The notes beneath the pieces were generated by a model. That model was not told where the DNA came from and ran no database searches. It saw only the letters and a list, made by a program, of their open reading frames with translations. A stretch of 50,842 bases of DNA from assembly GCF_000189275.1 (NCBI RefSeq), contig NZ_AEVT01000107.1, positions 1 through 50,842 on the forward strand. The letters run 5' to 3'. The DNA is from Vibrio sinaloensis DSM 21326. Its GTDB lineage: Bacteria > Pseudomonadota > Gammaproteobacteria > Enterobacterales > Vibrionaceae. Both the position numbers and the translations under genes were made by a program. This document shows positions 24,203 through 32,613 of this stretch, one piece after another (position 1 is the first letter of the stretch; the number at the start of each line of letters is the position of its first letter).

Positions 24203-25087
24203 ATGATCCCATCTCAATTACCGATTTTTATTGATGTGGTGAAGCGAGGTAGCTTCTCCGCAGCGTCTCGAAATCTCGGCGTTTCTCCGGCTGCGGTGAG
24301 TAAATCCATCTCACAGTTGGAGAAGCATCTTAAGCAGCGTTTGTTCCACCGCTCAACCCATTCACTGACTCTGACTGAAGAAGGCCGGTTATTGTTTGAG
24401 AGAACGGTAGACTTGGTTGAAGCGTTGGATGAAAACGTCAGCTTAAGCATTGATGCGAGCTCGGAAATGAAAGGCAAGATAAAGGTAAATTTGCCGATCC
24501 ATTTTGGCCAAACACTGGTTTATCCAAAGCTGTTGGAATTTTTAGATCTGTATCCTGACATCGAGTTAGATCTGCACTTTGATGACAGAGCCATCGACTT
24601 AGTTGAAAACGGGTTTGATTTGGGTATAGGAAACCGAATTAATGAAGATAGCCGTTTGATTGCTCGTCAATACTACGAGTTGCAACTGACTTACGTTTGT
24701 TCTCGTTCCTATGCTGACGAGCATGGTATTCCCGAAACGCCGCAGCAGTTAATCGATCATGAATGTATTACCTATCGTTCACCTACTACAGGTCGCATCA
24801 ACCCATGGAACTTCGTTGACCAGGGCAAGCCCTTACAAATTACTCCAGAGGCACGATTGGTCGTTAATAACCCTAACTCCGCTTATTTAGCGGCAAAGGC
24901 GGGGTTTGGTATAACTGCAATTTCGCAAAGCTATTTTGAAAAAGGTGAAATCGATTTAGTCTCGATACTCAATGAGTTCCAACCTAACTCATCACCGGTG
25001 TGGCTGTATTATCCGTCGCGAACTTATCTGCCTATTCGCGTCAGAAAACTGATTGATTATTTGATGAAAGGTGAAGAATCGGTCTAG
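24203..25087 (+). CDS. LysR family transcriptional regulator
   Basis: A 294-residue LysR protein. The winged HTH is FIDVVKRGSFSAASRNLGVSPAAVSKSISQLE (in part: GSFSAASRNLGVSPAAVSKS), followed by FHRSTHSLTLTEEG. The effector domain begins at about residue 90 (GKIKVNLPIHFG). AAAGG precedes the ATG. It is flanked by an aldo/keto reductase gene upstream and a nitroreductase-type gene downstream, both codirectional, and could control either. Confidence 0.93.
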   Translation: MIPSQLPIFIDVVKRGSFSAASRNLGVSPAAVSKSISQLEKHLKQRLFHRSTHSLTLTEEGRLLFERTVDLVEALDENVSLSIDASSEMKGKIKVNLPIHFGQTLVYPKLLEFLDLYPDIELDLHFDDRAIDLVENGFDLGIGNRINEDSRLIARQYYELQLTYVCSRSYADEHGIPETPQQLIDHECITYRSPTTGRINPWNFVDQGKPLQITPEARLVVNNPNSAYLAAKAGFGITAISQSYFEKGEIDLVSILNEFQPNSSPVWLYYPSRTYLPIRVRKLIDYLMKGEESV

Positions 25088-25219
25088 TCATTTATCCTCG
25101 GAAGTACCGTTTTGTTTTAACTTTTGGTAATAACCATTTTAACTGTTACTAGCCTACCAGTTATTAGCTGGCGTCTTATCATAAGCTTATCGTTCATCTT
25201 AGAAGGCATAGGTATTGGT

Positions 25220-25972
25220 ATGAATCCAACGTTAGAGCAAATATTAAATCGTCGTTCAATCCGTAATTTCACAGGTGAGTCAGTTAAAGCAGACGATCTT
25301 AAACTGATTCTTCAAGCTGCCCAGCAAGCACCCACTTCAATTAATGGCCAGCAGGTTTCTTTGGTCGTGACCCGCGATAAAAGCAAAATTAAACAGATTG
25401 CCGAGATTGCTGGAGGTCAGCCCCAGGTAGCGACAGCCGACGTGTTTGTCACTGTGGTGATCGATTACCATCGTGCACAAGCTGCTATGGCGGAAACGGG
25501 CGAAGATATGGTGATCTCTCGCTCTGCAGAAGGGATTCTAGTTGGCTCAGTTGACGCAGGCATTGCTGTGAATGCACTGCAAACCGCTGCGGAGTCACTA
25601 GGCTACGGTACGACCACCATTGGGGGGATTCGTAGCAACCCTCAAGCCATGATTGACTTACTTGAGTTGCCTCAAAATACTTATCCGGCTCTTGGCTCAA
25701 CGATTGGTGTTCCAGATAACGCAGTCCCGTCTGCGGTTAAACCACGTGTCGCTTTAGAGAGCTTTGCCATGGATGAGGTTTATGATGCACAAAAAGTGGC
25801 GCAAGGCGTAAAACAGTATGATCTCGATTTGCGTAAATGGTGGGACAGCTTAGGGCTTACGGAGATGCCAAGCTACACGGCACAAACCGCGCAATTCTAC
25901 AACAAAGTCTATTTCCCGAAAGTAGCACAATCACTCGAGCAGCAAGGGTTCGTGTTTAGCGATGAAGCCTAA
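25220..25972 (+). CDS. NfsA/Frp-type flavin oxidoreductase (nitroreductase family)
   Basis: A 250-residue FMN-dependent oxidoreductase. The start at 25220 gives the family N-terminus MNPTLEQILNRRSIRNFTGE; the open frame to 25124 adds a hydrophobic stretch that is not part of the family and is rejected, although the ribosome site at 25220 is weak. FMN-contact motifs are RRSIRNF, QAAQQAPTSINGQQ, GSVDAGIAVNALQTAAESLGYGTTTIGGIR (shown in part) and the C-terminal lysine-rich KWWDSLGL segment. Likely reaction: NADPH-dependent reduction of quinones, nitro compounds or flavins. It follows a LysR gene by 133 bp. A good terminator follows. Confidence 0.88.
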   Translation: MNPTLEQILNRRSIRNFTGESVKADDLKLILQAAQQAPTSINGQQVSLVVTRDKSKIKQIAEIAGGQPQVATADVFVTVVIDYHRAQAAMAETGEDMVISRSAEGILVGSVDAGIAVNALQTAAESLGYGTTTIGGIRSNPQAMIDLLELPQNTYPALGSTIGVPDNAVPSAVKPRVALESFAMDEVYDAQKVAQGVKQYDLDLRKWWDSLGLTEMPSYTAQTAQFYNKVYFPKVAQSLEQQGFVFSDEA

Positions 25973-25991
25973 CAGTCAAGGGTATTGATTC

Positions 25992-26021
25992 AATGCACAG
26001 GTGGAAACCCCTGTGCATTTT
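25992..26021. terminator. Bidirectional rho-independent terminator
   Basis: AATGCACAGG, loop of about 8 nt, CCTGTGCATT followed by TTTTTAT. It sits between the convergent oxidoreductase gene and the NicO gene, only a base or so from the latter's stop. Confidence 0.88.
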
Positions 26022-27089
26022 TTATATCGACAAGACTGGTGATAGCCCGTAACTGTTACCGGACATAAGCAGCAAACCTATCGCTATCAGAAATAAGCCA
26101 CCAAACAGTTGGATGTATGCGCCAGTGAGTTGCCAGCCTTTGCTCAGAGGTTTACCCGTTGCCAAATAGCGTTTCACAAGGTGCTTGCCCGTTAAGGTCA
26201 TGATGGCAATGGTCGAAGTTGTTAGTGCTGTGCCTACGGCCATCAAAATTGCACTCACGACACCCATCCAATATAGCCCAACAACATTGGCAAACAAGAG
26301 CACCATTATGGCTCCGGTGCATGGACGAATACCGATTGATGCAATGATAGCCGCATACTCTCGCCAAGTTGAAGCATGGTTTATAGCATCCGCTTCTGCG
26401 ACATGATTATGGCCGCAGCCGCAGGTGGCTCCATTCGGCTGAGAGGTGGGACGCATTGGGTGAGATTTCACGCCAACCGGAGTACGTTTACTGGCGGAGG
26501 GCAAGGCGGTAAATGTCAGCTTAGATGGCTTAGTTGGTCGAAGCGAGTGAACAATGATTTTGCAGGCTTTGTAACATATTAGGCCACCAAGCAGAACAAC
26601 CAAAGCAAAGCTGGCAGACACAAACAGCATCGCTTTTTCGTTGACCATTCGCATCGATGCACTGAATCCCCACAGCAATACGGTCACCAAAGTGATCGCC
26701 ACTAATGCTTGAAAGAGTGCAGAGACAATGGTGATCACTAAACTGGCTTTTGCTTTCGTTGGATGCGTCGCAAGATAGGTGGACACAATCACTTTTCCAT
26801 GACCAGGGCCGAGCGAATGGAGCACTCCGTACAGAAAACTAAAGCCGATAAGATAGGCCCCGGCGGTTAAAGAGTTTTGCTTAGCTTCATACAATATATC
26901 GGCGAGTTGAGAGTTTGCCTCTCTTTGCCAGTGAGCGGCTTCGATGACCAAACTTGGCCAAGCGAGCCAAAGTTGGTAAAAGCCTATTGTCATGCAAACC
27001 AACATGATCAAGGTGAGCAACCAAGTTTTCTTTTCTGGCTTGCGGGTTTGGCTGTTTTTGCTTATCGAGAGAGTAGGGTTGTGCTTCAT
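26022..27089 (-). CDS. NicO-type metal permease (nickel/cobalt transporter family)
   Basis: A 355-residue membrane protein of the NicO/RcnA-like family with six or seven hydrophobic segments. The metal-site motif is HSLGPGHGKVIVSTYLATHP (about residues 91-110), equivalent to the His-rich helix of NiCoT permeases. A second conserved region is GIRPCTGAIMVLLFANVVG. Between them is a cytosolic loop with a Cys/His cluster, CGCGHNHVAEADAINH (about residues 221-236), a plausible metal-binding patch. Annotated family members carry Ni or Co, but the Zur-like box upstream of this operon points to zinc. It is the second gene of an operon with a DUF1007 protein (21 bp gap). Confidence 0.85.
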   Translation of the reverse strand: MKHNPTLSISKNSQTRKPEKKTWLLTLIMLVCMTIGFYQLWLAWPSLVIEAAHWQREANSQLADILYEAKQNSLTAGAYLIGFSFLYGVLHSLGPGHGKVIVSTYLATHPTKAKASLVITIVSALFQALVAITLVTVLLWGFSASMRMVNEKAMLFVSASFALVVLLGGLICYKACKIIVHSLRPTKPSKLTFTALPSASKRTPVGVKSHPMRPTSQPNGATCGCGHNHVAEADAINHASTWREYAAIIASIGIRPCTGAIMVLLFANVVGLYWMGVVSAILMAVGTALTTSTIAIMTLTGKHLVKRYLATGKPLSKGWQLTGAYIQLFGGLFLIAIGLLLMSGNSYGLSPVLSI

Positions 27090-27110
27090 AGTAAGGGTTC
27101 TACAACAAGG

Positions 27111-27791
27111 TTACACCGAGGGAACGCTGGCGCAGTGAATGTTTACGGTTTGGGTAAATAATTGACCTAAGGCGTTGTCAGGATCGGCATCAGCAGGGAG
27201 TGACATCGCGTAGCTCATTTGTTCCGGAGTTGGATTCGGTTCAACCATTTCCAAGCGGCACTGGCGTGCGAGGCTGGCAGAAAGTGAGATATCTTTGGAA
27301 GATTTCCACGACATATCGATAAAGTAACTTGGTTCGAAGATGAGTAGCTTCAACGAGTCTGAACTGACGGGTTGTGGTTTAGAAAGCGCAAGTTCGAAAC
27401 TCAGCACGAGCTTTGCTTTGTCACGGCTAAGTTTATCTTTGCTCGCGACTTTATACTTGATCGGGTTTTCGCCATCGTAAAAGTAGGTGAAGTAATGCTC
27501 ATACATCATGTTGTCCATGACCGAGGCAGAAATCTCGCGCAGAGTTTGCTGCTGCTTGTCCGCGCTCATATCTTGCCCATCAAGCATATAAGCCGAGGTC
27601 ATGGCGTCAAACGTCCACTCCATTTTGAATCCCGTGATCATGCCATCTTGGCCTTCGATATGAGTTTTTAGGTCTACCCAAGAATGTGGGTGAGATTGAG
27701 CAAAGGGCACAAAGCCTAGGTATAGAATGCCGATGAGTGCCCACTGCGTGGACTTAAAAAGACGAATCAAAGGTGAGCTGTGTTGGAACAT
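27111..27791 (-). CDS. DUF1007 family periplasmic protein
   Basis: A 226-residue secreted protein recognised as DUF1007. The start at 27791 (MFQHSSPLIRLF) is preferred over 27857, because the latter would place the Zur-like box inside the coding sequence. A hydrophobic segment (about residues 16-34, ALIGILYLGFVPFAQS) is the signal peptide or anchor. The mature protein starts at HPHSWVDL, whose two His residues near the new N-terminus could bind metal; MEWTFDAMTSAYMLDG is the family core. DUF1007 genes are commonly found beside NicO-type permeases and are thought to assist metal uptake. It precedes the NicO gene by 21 bp. Confidence 0.82.
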   Translation of the reverse strand: MFQHSSPLIRLFKSTQWALIGILYLGFVPFAQSHPHSWVDLKTHIEGQDGMITGFKMEWTFDAMTSAYMLDGQDMSADKQQQTLREISASVMDNMMYEHYFTYFYDGENPIKYKVASKDKLSRDKAKLVLSFELALSKPQPVSSDSLKLLIFEPSYFIDMSWKSSKDISLSASLARQCRLEMVEPNPTPEQMSYAMSLPADADPDNALGQLFTQTVNIHCASVPSV

Positions 27792-27821
27792 ATGGTCACA
27801 AAAACTACTATTGGCAAACTT

Positions 27822-27844
27822 AATTGTTATGTTATAACATTTCT
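27822..27844. promoter_or_regulatory. Zur-like operator
   Basis: The minus strand reads GAAATGTTATA-A-CATAACA and continues AATT. This matches most of the known 23-bp Zur consensus (GAAATGTTATA-N-TATAACATTTC). It contains the perfect 12-bp palindrome ATGTTATAACAT (27829-27840). It lies 31 bp upstream of the DUF1007 start and 117 bp upstream of the divergent DUF1826 start, so it could control both. Assignment by eye, without a matrix score. Confidence 0.7.
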
Positions 27845-27960
27845 TTGTGTTCTGCACCTTCAGCCAAGCTCATGTGATATCAAACTTATCGGATCATGTT
27901 TGTTCATATGAGTTTGGCTGCAAGGGTAGATAATATTTTGAACAAGGCAGGAGATAGATA

Positions 27961-28641
27961 ATGAACGCGGTTTTAGCTGAACCCATGGCAGCAGGTTGTG
28001 CTGAGCAGACGATAGGTAATATTGATGCTCGTTTAGGTGAGCAGCCAACTGTGTTGAGCGATATCTATCAAGACGGAGTCAATATTGCGGTCTGGCAACG
28101 ACGTTTCGAACAAGGCTTTGCCAAAGCTATCAGCCAGTATATGGCCGCGAATCCAACCATGAGTAAGTCTTTGACTGTCTCTGCCGCTAATGCTTTCGAA
28201 GTTCTTGACTACGCCACCGATGGTCAAGCACCAAAAGCCTTGCTGGAAGACATGGCCCAACTTGTTGATATGTTCTGCTACCTGTTTGACTTGGATGAGG
28301 TAGGATTGCGATTTGCCACGTTAAGCGGAGCGATGTGTCCGCGATTCCATGTTGATCAAGTACCTTGTCGCCTTGTCACCACCTATCATGGTGCGGCGAC
28401 TGAGTGGCTACCTAATCCGACTGTAGATCGTTCGAAATTGGGACGTGGCAGTAATGGCCAACCAGACTCTCTTTCTGGTTTATATCAACATGAATCTGAC
28501 GTGCAGCAACTGCATTGCGGTGATGTCGCTTTGCTTAAAGGTGGTCGCTGGGAAGGCAATGAAGAGACCGCGCTAGTCCACCGTTCTCCTGCCATTGATG
28601 CAGACAAGCCTCGCTTCATTATGACACTCGACTTTGGCTAA
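27961..28641 (+). CDS. DUF1826 domain-containing protein
   Basis: A 226-residue protein recognised as DUF1826; molecular function unknown. AGGAG precedes the ATG by 8 nt. Possible metal-binding residues cluster in the centre and C-terminus: LSGAMCPRFHVDQVPCRLVTTYHG (in part MCPRFHVDQVPCR), QQLHCGDVALLKG and LVHRSPAI. This H-x-D spaced from a distant His, with an Arg-x-x-MTLDFG end, is reminiscent of a cupin-like or 2-oxoglutarate-oxygenase fold, which is only a suggestion. Genes of this family recur in predicted Zur regulons, and it is divergent from a DUF1007-NicO operon across a Zur-like box. Confidence 0.8.
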   Translation: MNAVLAEPMAAGCAEQTIGNIDARLGEQPTVLSDIYQDGVNIAVWQRRFEQGFAKAISQYMAANPTMSKSLTVSAANAFEVLDYATDGQAPKALLEDMAQLVDMFCYLFDLDEVGLRFATLSGAMCPRFHVDQVPCRLVTTYHGAATEWLPNPTVDRSKLGRGSNGQPDSLSGLYQHESDVQQLHCGDVALLKGGRWEGNEETALVHRSPAIDADKPRFIMTLDFG

Positions 28642-28665
28642 TCGAAAGACGAGAAAAGTAACCAA

Positions 28666-28689
28666 AAGAGGGGCGAATATCGCCCCTTT
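28666..28689. terminator. Bidirectional rho-independent terminator
   Basis: AAGAGGGGCGA and TCGCCCCTTT flank a 3-nt loop between the convergent DUF1826 gene and methyltransferase gene; T-rich on both sides. Confidence 0.85.
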
Positions 28690-28707
28690 CATTTTCTAAC
28701 AACTTGT

Positions 28708-29547
28708 TTATTTGTGGCTAATGACCACCGCAAGCTCGTCGCCCTCTTGGTAAGGCGTACCTCGTAAGTCACTGTAGTAGGCTTTGACTTCTAAATCGTG
28801 CTTATTCAACTCTTTGTTTAAGCTATCTAAGGTGAAATGTTGTAACCAGTTGAATACGGACCACTCTTTGTTATCTTGATAAATAACGTATTTATCGAGC
28901 GTGACAGATTCATCTTGATAGGTAAATGAAGACTGGAGACACCAATAATCTTGGTTGCTCCAAAAGCCGTTCATTGCGTTTTTCTCTAGGTTTACACTTT
29001 CCTTCTGCTTGATAAATCGGCTCTGAGTATAAACATCTAATGCGATGTGACCCTCTTTCGCGAGCAGCATTTTGAATTTGCCGATTAACTCCGAGCGTTG
29101 GGCAGGGTTGAGTGCACAAAGATCGCACATAACCATAGTGATAAGGTCAAATTGGCGCGAGTCTTGATAATCCAGATAGTTACCTAGATGATACGTTATG
29201 TCTAAATTGGCGAGACGTGCTTGCTCTTCTGCATAGCGTAGAGAGTTCTGAGAGAAATCTAACCCTACAACAGTCCCCACCCCTTGTGCTTTTAGGCGTT
29301 GTGTATATAACCCCGGACCGCAGCCAAAGTCGATAGCTCTTGAAGTATGGTTGAGCTTAAACTCATCGTGTAACCACTTTACTGAATCTTCAATGAAGTG
29401 ATGAGTTCGAGAGGCAAGAGCGAGATCAGGGTTGAGGTGAAAACCTAACATTTGAGTGGCGATATGTGGATCAGCCCACAGCACCTCTGCGGTGTACTCA
29501 GACCATAGTGCAGGTTTGGTTGTTGCTTGATTAAGTATTTTGAACAT
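28708..29547 (-). CDS. Class I SAM-dependent methyltransferase
   Basis: A 279-residue Rossmann-like methyltransferase. Motif I is AIDFGCGPGLYTQRL (about residues 94-108), motif II has VVGLDFSQNSLRYAEEQ, and motif post-II is FDLITMVMCDLCALNP. The N-terminal 60 residues (SEYTAEVLWADPHIATQMLG) form a cap typical of small-molecule methyltransferases. Substrate unknown. It is a single gene with a 276-bp AT-rich upstream region in which I find no operator. Confidence 0.9.
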   Translation of the reverse strand: MFKILNQATTKPALWSEYTAEVLWADPHIATQMLGFHLNPDLALASRTHHFIEDSVKWLHDEFKLNHTSRAIDFGCGPGLYTQRLKAQGVGTVVGLDFSQNSLRYAEEQARLANLDITYHLGNYLDYQDSRQFDLITMVMCDLCALNPAQRSELIGKFKMLLAKEGHIALDVYTQSRFIKQKESVNLEKNAMNGFWSNQDYWCLQSSFTYQDESVTLDKYVIYQDNKEWSVFNWLQHFTLDSLNKELNKHDLEVKAYYSDLRGTPYQEGDELAVVISHK

Positions 29548-29766
29548 GTGTAATTCCAGCTAAAAATGTAATGCTGTCCTTACATGAATTACGAATAGCA
29601 ATGTAATTCTAAATTGCCGTAAGGACGCGGATAATTTGTTGATTTAAAGACATGTACATTTCTAAAGCCCCCTTTAATTGTGTTGATAACGCGCGAACCT
29701 TATAGAGCTTTTCCCTTTGAGGCAAGTTGCTTTTGTCTGTTTTACCGAAAGTTTGCACTCACAGAT

Positions 29767-29803
29767 AGCGAGGGCAGCGGTCGGAGTAACCACCGCCCTC
29801 GCT
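29767..29803 (-). terminator. Hairpin after SDR gene
   Basis: AGCGAGGGC (29767-29775) pairs with GCCCTCGCT (29795-29803), with further GGT/ACC pairs inside. It begins about 20 bp past the stop of the SDR gene (29824). GC-rich and stable but without a T run, so termination is probable rather than certain. Confidence 0.6.
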
Positions 29804-29823
29804 CTATTTAACGCAGTGTTGCG

Positions 29824-30723
29824 TTAACCCACATTTGCGATGGCCGCGAGTGCTGGCTTATTTTCTTCTAGCCAATCGCTAAATCGAGTTGGCTGTTTAC
29901 CTGTTAGACGTTCAAAGGCTTCACTGCTGCCGTGAGAGTGGTCGCCGCGGTTGTGCGCATCCATGGTGACACACAGATCAATGATAGGTGCTGGAAGCTC
30001 AAAAGCCGTGAGTTGAGCGCGGTAATCATCATCAGATAGGTGAACCATATTGATTGAAGTGCCCAGGACCTGATCAATCGTTTTAGCCATCTCCGCTTGC
30101 GTCAGAGATTCAGCACCATTCATTGGCAGTACTACTTTGCCTGACGCAGGTTTTAGTAACGCGTTGGCAGCTGCTAATGCGAGATCTGCGCGGGACAATT
30201 GCGCGGTACGCCCTTCGGCTGCGGAGGTTAACCAATGGCCTGTTTGTAATATGCTGGCAAAGTACTCCGGCAGATTTTCAAAGTACCAGTTGTTATGCAA
30301 AATAGTCGCGTTGGCAATCTTACTTTCTTGAATGGCTTGTTCTGTTGCTTGGTGTTCGTGGGCGAAAATGACGGGAGATTCATCCGCTGCAGGCATTGAG
30401 GTGTAAACAAGATGTTCGACCCCGGCAAGCTCAGCTGCTTTTACCGCGTTCAAGTGTGCCTGAGTTCTTGGCCCAGAAGCATCAATGCTGATCAGTAGTA
30501 GGCTTTGAGCGCCTCTGAATGCGTTTTGTAGTGAAGATGGGTCTGCAAAGTCTGCTTCACGAACATCAACCCCTTTATCGGCCAGTGTTTGTAAGTTTTG
30601 CGCATGGCGAGTTGTGACGATTAGACGTGTTGGATCTACATTCAGTTCATCGAGTAATGCTTTGACGACCTGTTGACCGAGCTTGCCTGACGCACCTGTA
30701 ACTAAAATTTTGTTATCTAACAT
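29824..30723 (-). CDS. NmrA/QorB-like NAD(P)H-binding oxidoreductase (atypical SDR)
   Basis: A 299-residue Rossmann protein resembling NAD(P)H:quinone oxidoreductase QorB/NmrA. The cofactor motif is VTGASGKLGQQVV at residues 8-20, followed by ADFADPSSLQNAFRGAQSLLLIS, the second-strand pattern of NmrA-like SDRs. The mid-domain ILHNNWYFENLPEY matches QorB-type substrate-side residues. GGAG precedes the ATG. It is divergent from a LysR gene (145 bp apart), the standard arrangement for LysR-induced quinone or nitrosative-stress reductases. Confidence 0.88.
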   Translation of the reverse strand: MLDNKILVTGASGKLGQQVVKALLDELNVDPTRLIVTTRHAQNLQTLADKGVDVREADFADPSSLQNAFRGAQSLLLISIDASGPRTQAHLNAVKAAELAGVEHLVYTSMPAADESPVIFAHEHQATEQAIQESKIANATILHNNWYFENLPEYFASILQTGHWLTSAAEGRTAQLSRADLALAAANALLKPASGKVVLPMNGAESLTQAEMAKTIDQVLGTSINMVHLSDDDYRAQLTAFELPAPIIDLCVTMDAHNRGDHSHGSSEAFERLTGKQPTRFSDWLEENKPALAAIANVG

Positions 30724-30841
30724 TGTTGGTTCTCCAATCTGTTTTCGTAAATCAACCGGTGTAATGAGTGCCGGTTGTTGTCGTTGGAGTTACTATATTA
30801 TTTCTTGTTAGATAGATAATTAGCGATAAAATAAACTCATT

Positions 30842-30858
30842 GTTTAATTTAAATAAAC
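30842..30858. promoter_or_regulatory. AT-rich LysR-type inverted repeat (weak)
   Basis: GTTTA-N7-TAAAC lies 10 bp before the LysR start in the divergent intergenic region with the SDR gene. The form suits a LysR operator, but the region is AT-rich and chance is possible. Confidence 0.3.
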
Positions 30859-30868
30859 TATATCGCGT

Positions 30869-31753
30869 ATGATTTCTCTCGATGACATGATGGTGTTTGC
30901 AAAAGTGGCTGATAAGCGCTCTTTTACTCTCGCCGCCGAAGATCTCAACATTGGTAAAGCGCGCGTTTCTCAAATCGTCACTAGGCTAGAGTCGGAGCTT
31001 AACACCCGCCTGCTGCACCGAACCACGCGCTCATTATCCCTCACTGACTCTGGGGTTGCGTATTACCAGAAGTGTCTAGCGATCTCTGAGCTCGCGCATG
31101 AAGCGAATACCGAAATTCAAAACGTCAATCAGGTGCCAAGTGGGGTGATTCGGCTATCAACACCGAGCACAACGTTAGTCTCTGTTTTGAGTGATTTCCT
31201 CAAGCGTTATCCCGATATTCAACTTGATATCATAGAGAGTGACAGTTACAGCAACCTTATCGAATCACGTTGCGATATTGCCTTACGCGCATCTTCTTCT
31301 TTGGAAGACTCAAGTCTGTATGCCATTAAGCTAGGTGATTTCACTGATATGATTTGTGCAACGCCTAAATACCTGAGTCAGTTTCCGCAAGTTACCAGCG
31401 TTGAAGACCTGTTACAGATGGATTGGGTCAGCCACCATATTGTTCATGGTGAAAAGCAGCTGACCTTTACTAACGCACAAGGTGAGATTACCAAGTTGCA
31501 GCATGCTCCGAGAGTGCAGGTTCGAACCTCTATATCAGTGCGCGAATTTGTGTTGAATGACCTTGGCTTCGCGATTATGCCGAGCTTTATGGTGCAAGAG
31601 GCCTTGGAGCAAGGCCAAGTAATGAGAATTCTCCCTGAGGTACACAACCACAAAATCCCTTTGTACGCTGTGTATCAAGAAAAAGCGATGATGCCACTGA
31701 GAGTCCGAGCCCTAATTGATTTTCTCAAACAACAAAGTGATGCGATTGGTTAA
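30869..31753 (+). CDS. LysR family transcriptional regulator
   Basis: A 294-residue LysR protein. The winged HTH includes FAKVADKRSFTLAAEDLNIGKARVSQIV (in part) and LLHRTTRSLSLTDSG; the effector domain begins near residue 90 (GVIRLSTPSTT). No convincing Shine-Dalgarno precedes the ATG, so an upstream start cannot be excluded but no better one exists. Divergent from the QorB-like SDR gene, its likely target. After the stop an AT-rich hairpin (TTGATTT/AAATCAA, 31763-31778) precedes a T run. Confidence 0.92.
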   Translation: MISLDDMMVFAKVADKRSFTLAAEDLNIGKARVSQIVTRLESELNTRLLHRTTRSLSLTDSGVAYYQKCLAISELAHEANTEIQNVNQVPSGVIRLSTPSTTLVSVLSDFLKRYPDIQLDIIESDSYSNLIESRCDIALRASSSLEDSSLYAIKLGDFTDMICATPKYLSQFPQVTSVEDLLQMDWVSHHIVHGEKQLTFTNAQGEITKLQHAPRVQVRTSISVREFVLNDLGFAIMPSFMVQEALEQGQVMRILPEVHNHKIPLYAVYQEKAMMPLRVRALIDFLKQQSDAIG

Positions 31754-31920
31754 GCTTGCGTTTTGATTTTTAAATCAATGGCTTGAAGCTTTTTTCGAGC
31801 AGGCGCTAAGTGCAAATTAACCACTGAACTTTGCTATCACGAGGCTATTCCGCTAGCCTTGTGGCCAGTCAAAGACAAGTTACCTTTCCTTTTAGCGACA
31901 AAGATTTATGAGGCGAGACA

Positions 31921-32613
31921 TTGAGCGAGCAACTAACCGTAGTCATTATTGAAGATGAGTCAGCGATTGCTGAAAACTTGATTCATGTGCTAGAGATGGA
32001 TGGTTATCTGGTCGAGTGGTTTACCACCGCAGGAGAAGGGTTAGCCTACGTTCAACAGCACCGTGCCGCCTTGTTGGTGCTGGATGTTGGTTTGCCTGAC
32101 GGAAACGGATTTGAACTGTGCAAAACCATCCGTGAGTTCTCCGATATCCCTATTATTTTTCTCACTGCGCGCAATGATGAGATTGATCGTGTGGTCGGTT
32201 TGGAAATTGGTGCCGACGATTACGTGACAAAACCATTTAGCCCAAGAGAGATGTTGGCGCGCATCAAATTGCGAATTAAAGCCAAAGTGCCTTCAATACC
32301 AGAGACTGTATCATCAATAGCTGACAGTGGCGGCCTTGTGGCGCAAAGCTTCGACTACTACGTTGCGGGTCAAGCTGTGGGTTTAACCGCCGTTGAATTT
32401 AAAATTCTCAATAAACTGATCGCACTTCCAGCCAACGTCCTTAATCGAGAACAATTGATGATTGCGGCAGATATGGCTCCGGAAGCCGCGTATGAGCGCA
32501 ATATCGATACGCACATTAAGGCCATCCGCCATAAGCTCAAACCATTTGCCATGGCCGAGCGTATTGTGACCAAACGTGGCTTTGGCTATTACTACAGTGA
32601 AAAAGGTGAGTGA
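31921..32613 (+). CDS. creB: Two-component response regulator CreB
   Basis: A 230-residue OmpR/PhoB-type regulator. The receiver has acidic residues Glu11 and Asp12, phospho-acceptor Asp55 in LDVGLPDGNG and Lys104 in TKPFSP. The C-terminal winged helix spans about 130-226 (LTAVEFKILNKL and ERNIDTHIKAIRHKL). The start codon is TTG at 31921 with GAGG 7 nt upstream. Identification as CreB rests on the following creC and creD genes. The CreBC system responds to carbon source and cell-wall stress in enterobacteria; signals in vibrios are unclear. Confidence 0.9.
   Translation: MSEQLTVVIIEDESAIAENLIHVLEMDGYLVEWFTTAGEGLAYVQQHRAALLVLDVGLPDGNGFELCKTIREFSDIPIIFLTARNDEIDRVVGLEIGADDYVTKPFSPREMLARIKLRIKAKVPSIPETVSSIADSGGLVAQSFDYYVAGQAVGLTAVEFKILNKLIALPANVLNREQLMIAADMAPEAAYERNIDTHIKAIRHKLKPFAMAERIVTKRGFGYYYSEKGE

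Noticed and set aside
25124..25219. Hydrophobic N-terminal extension of the nitroreductase-type protein, possible signal peptide
   Set aside because: The family is cytosolic and begins at the NPTLEQILNRRSIRNF region; no ribosome site supports 25124.
26022..27089. Simple nickel exporter like RcnA
   Set aside because: The DUF1007 partner and upstream Zur-like box favour uptake under metal limitation; no RcnR-type regulator is adjacent.
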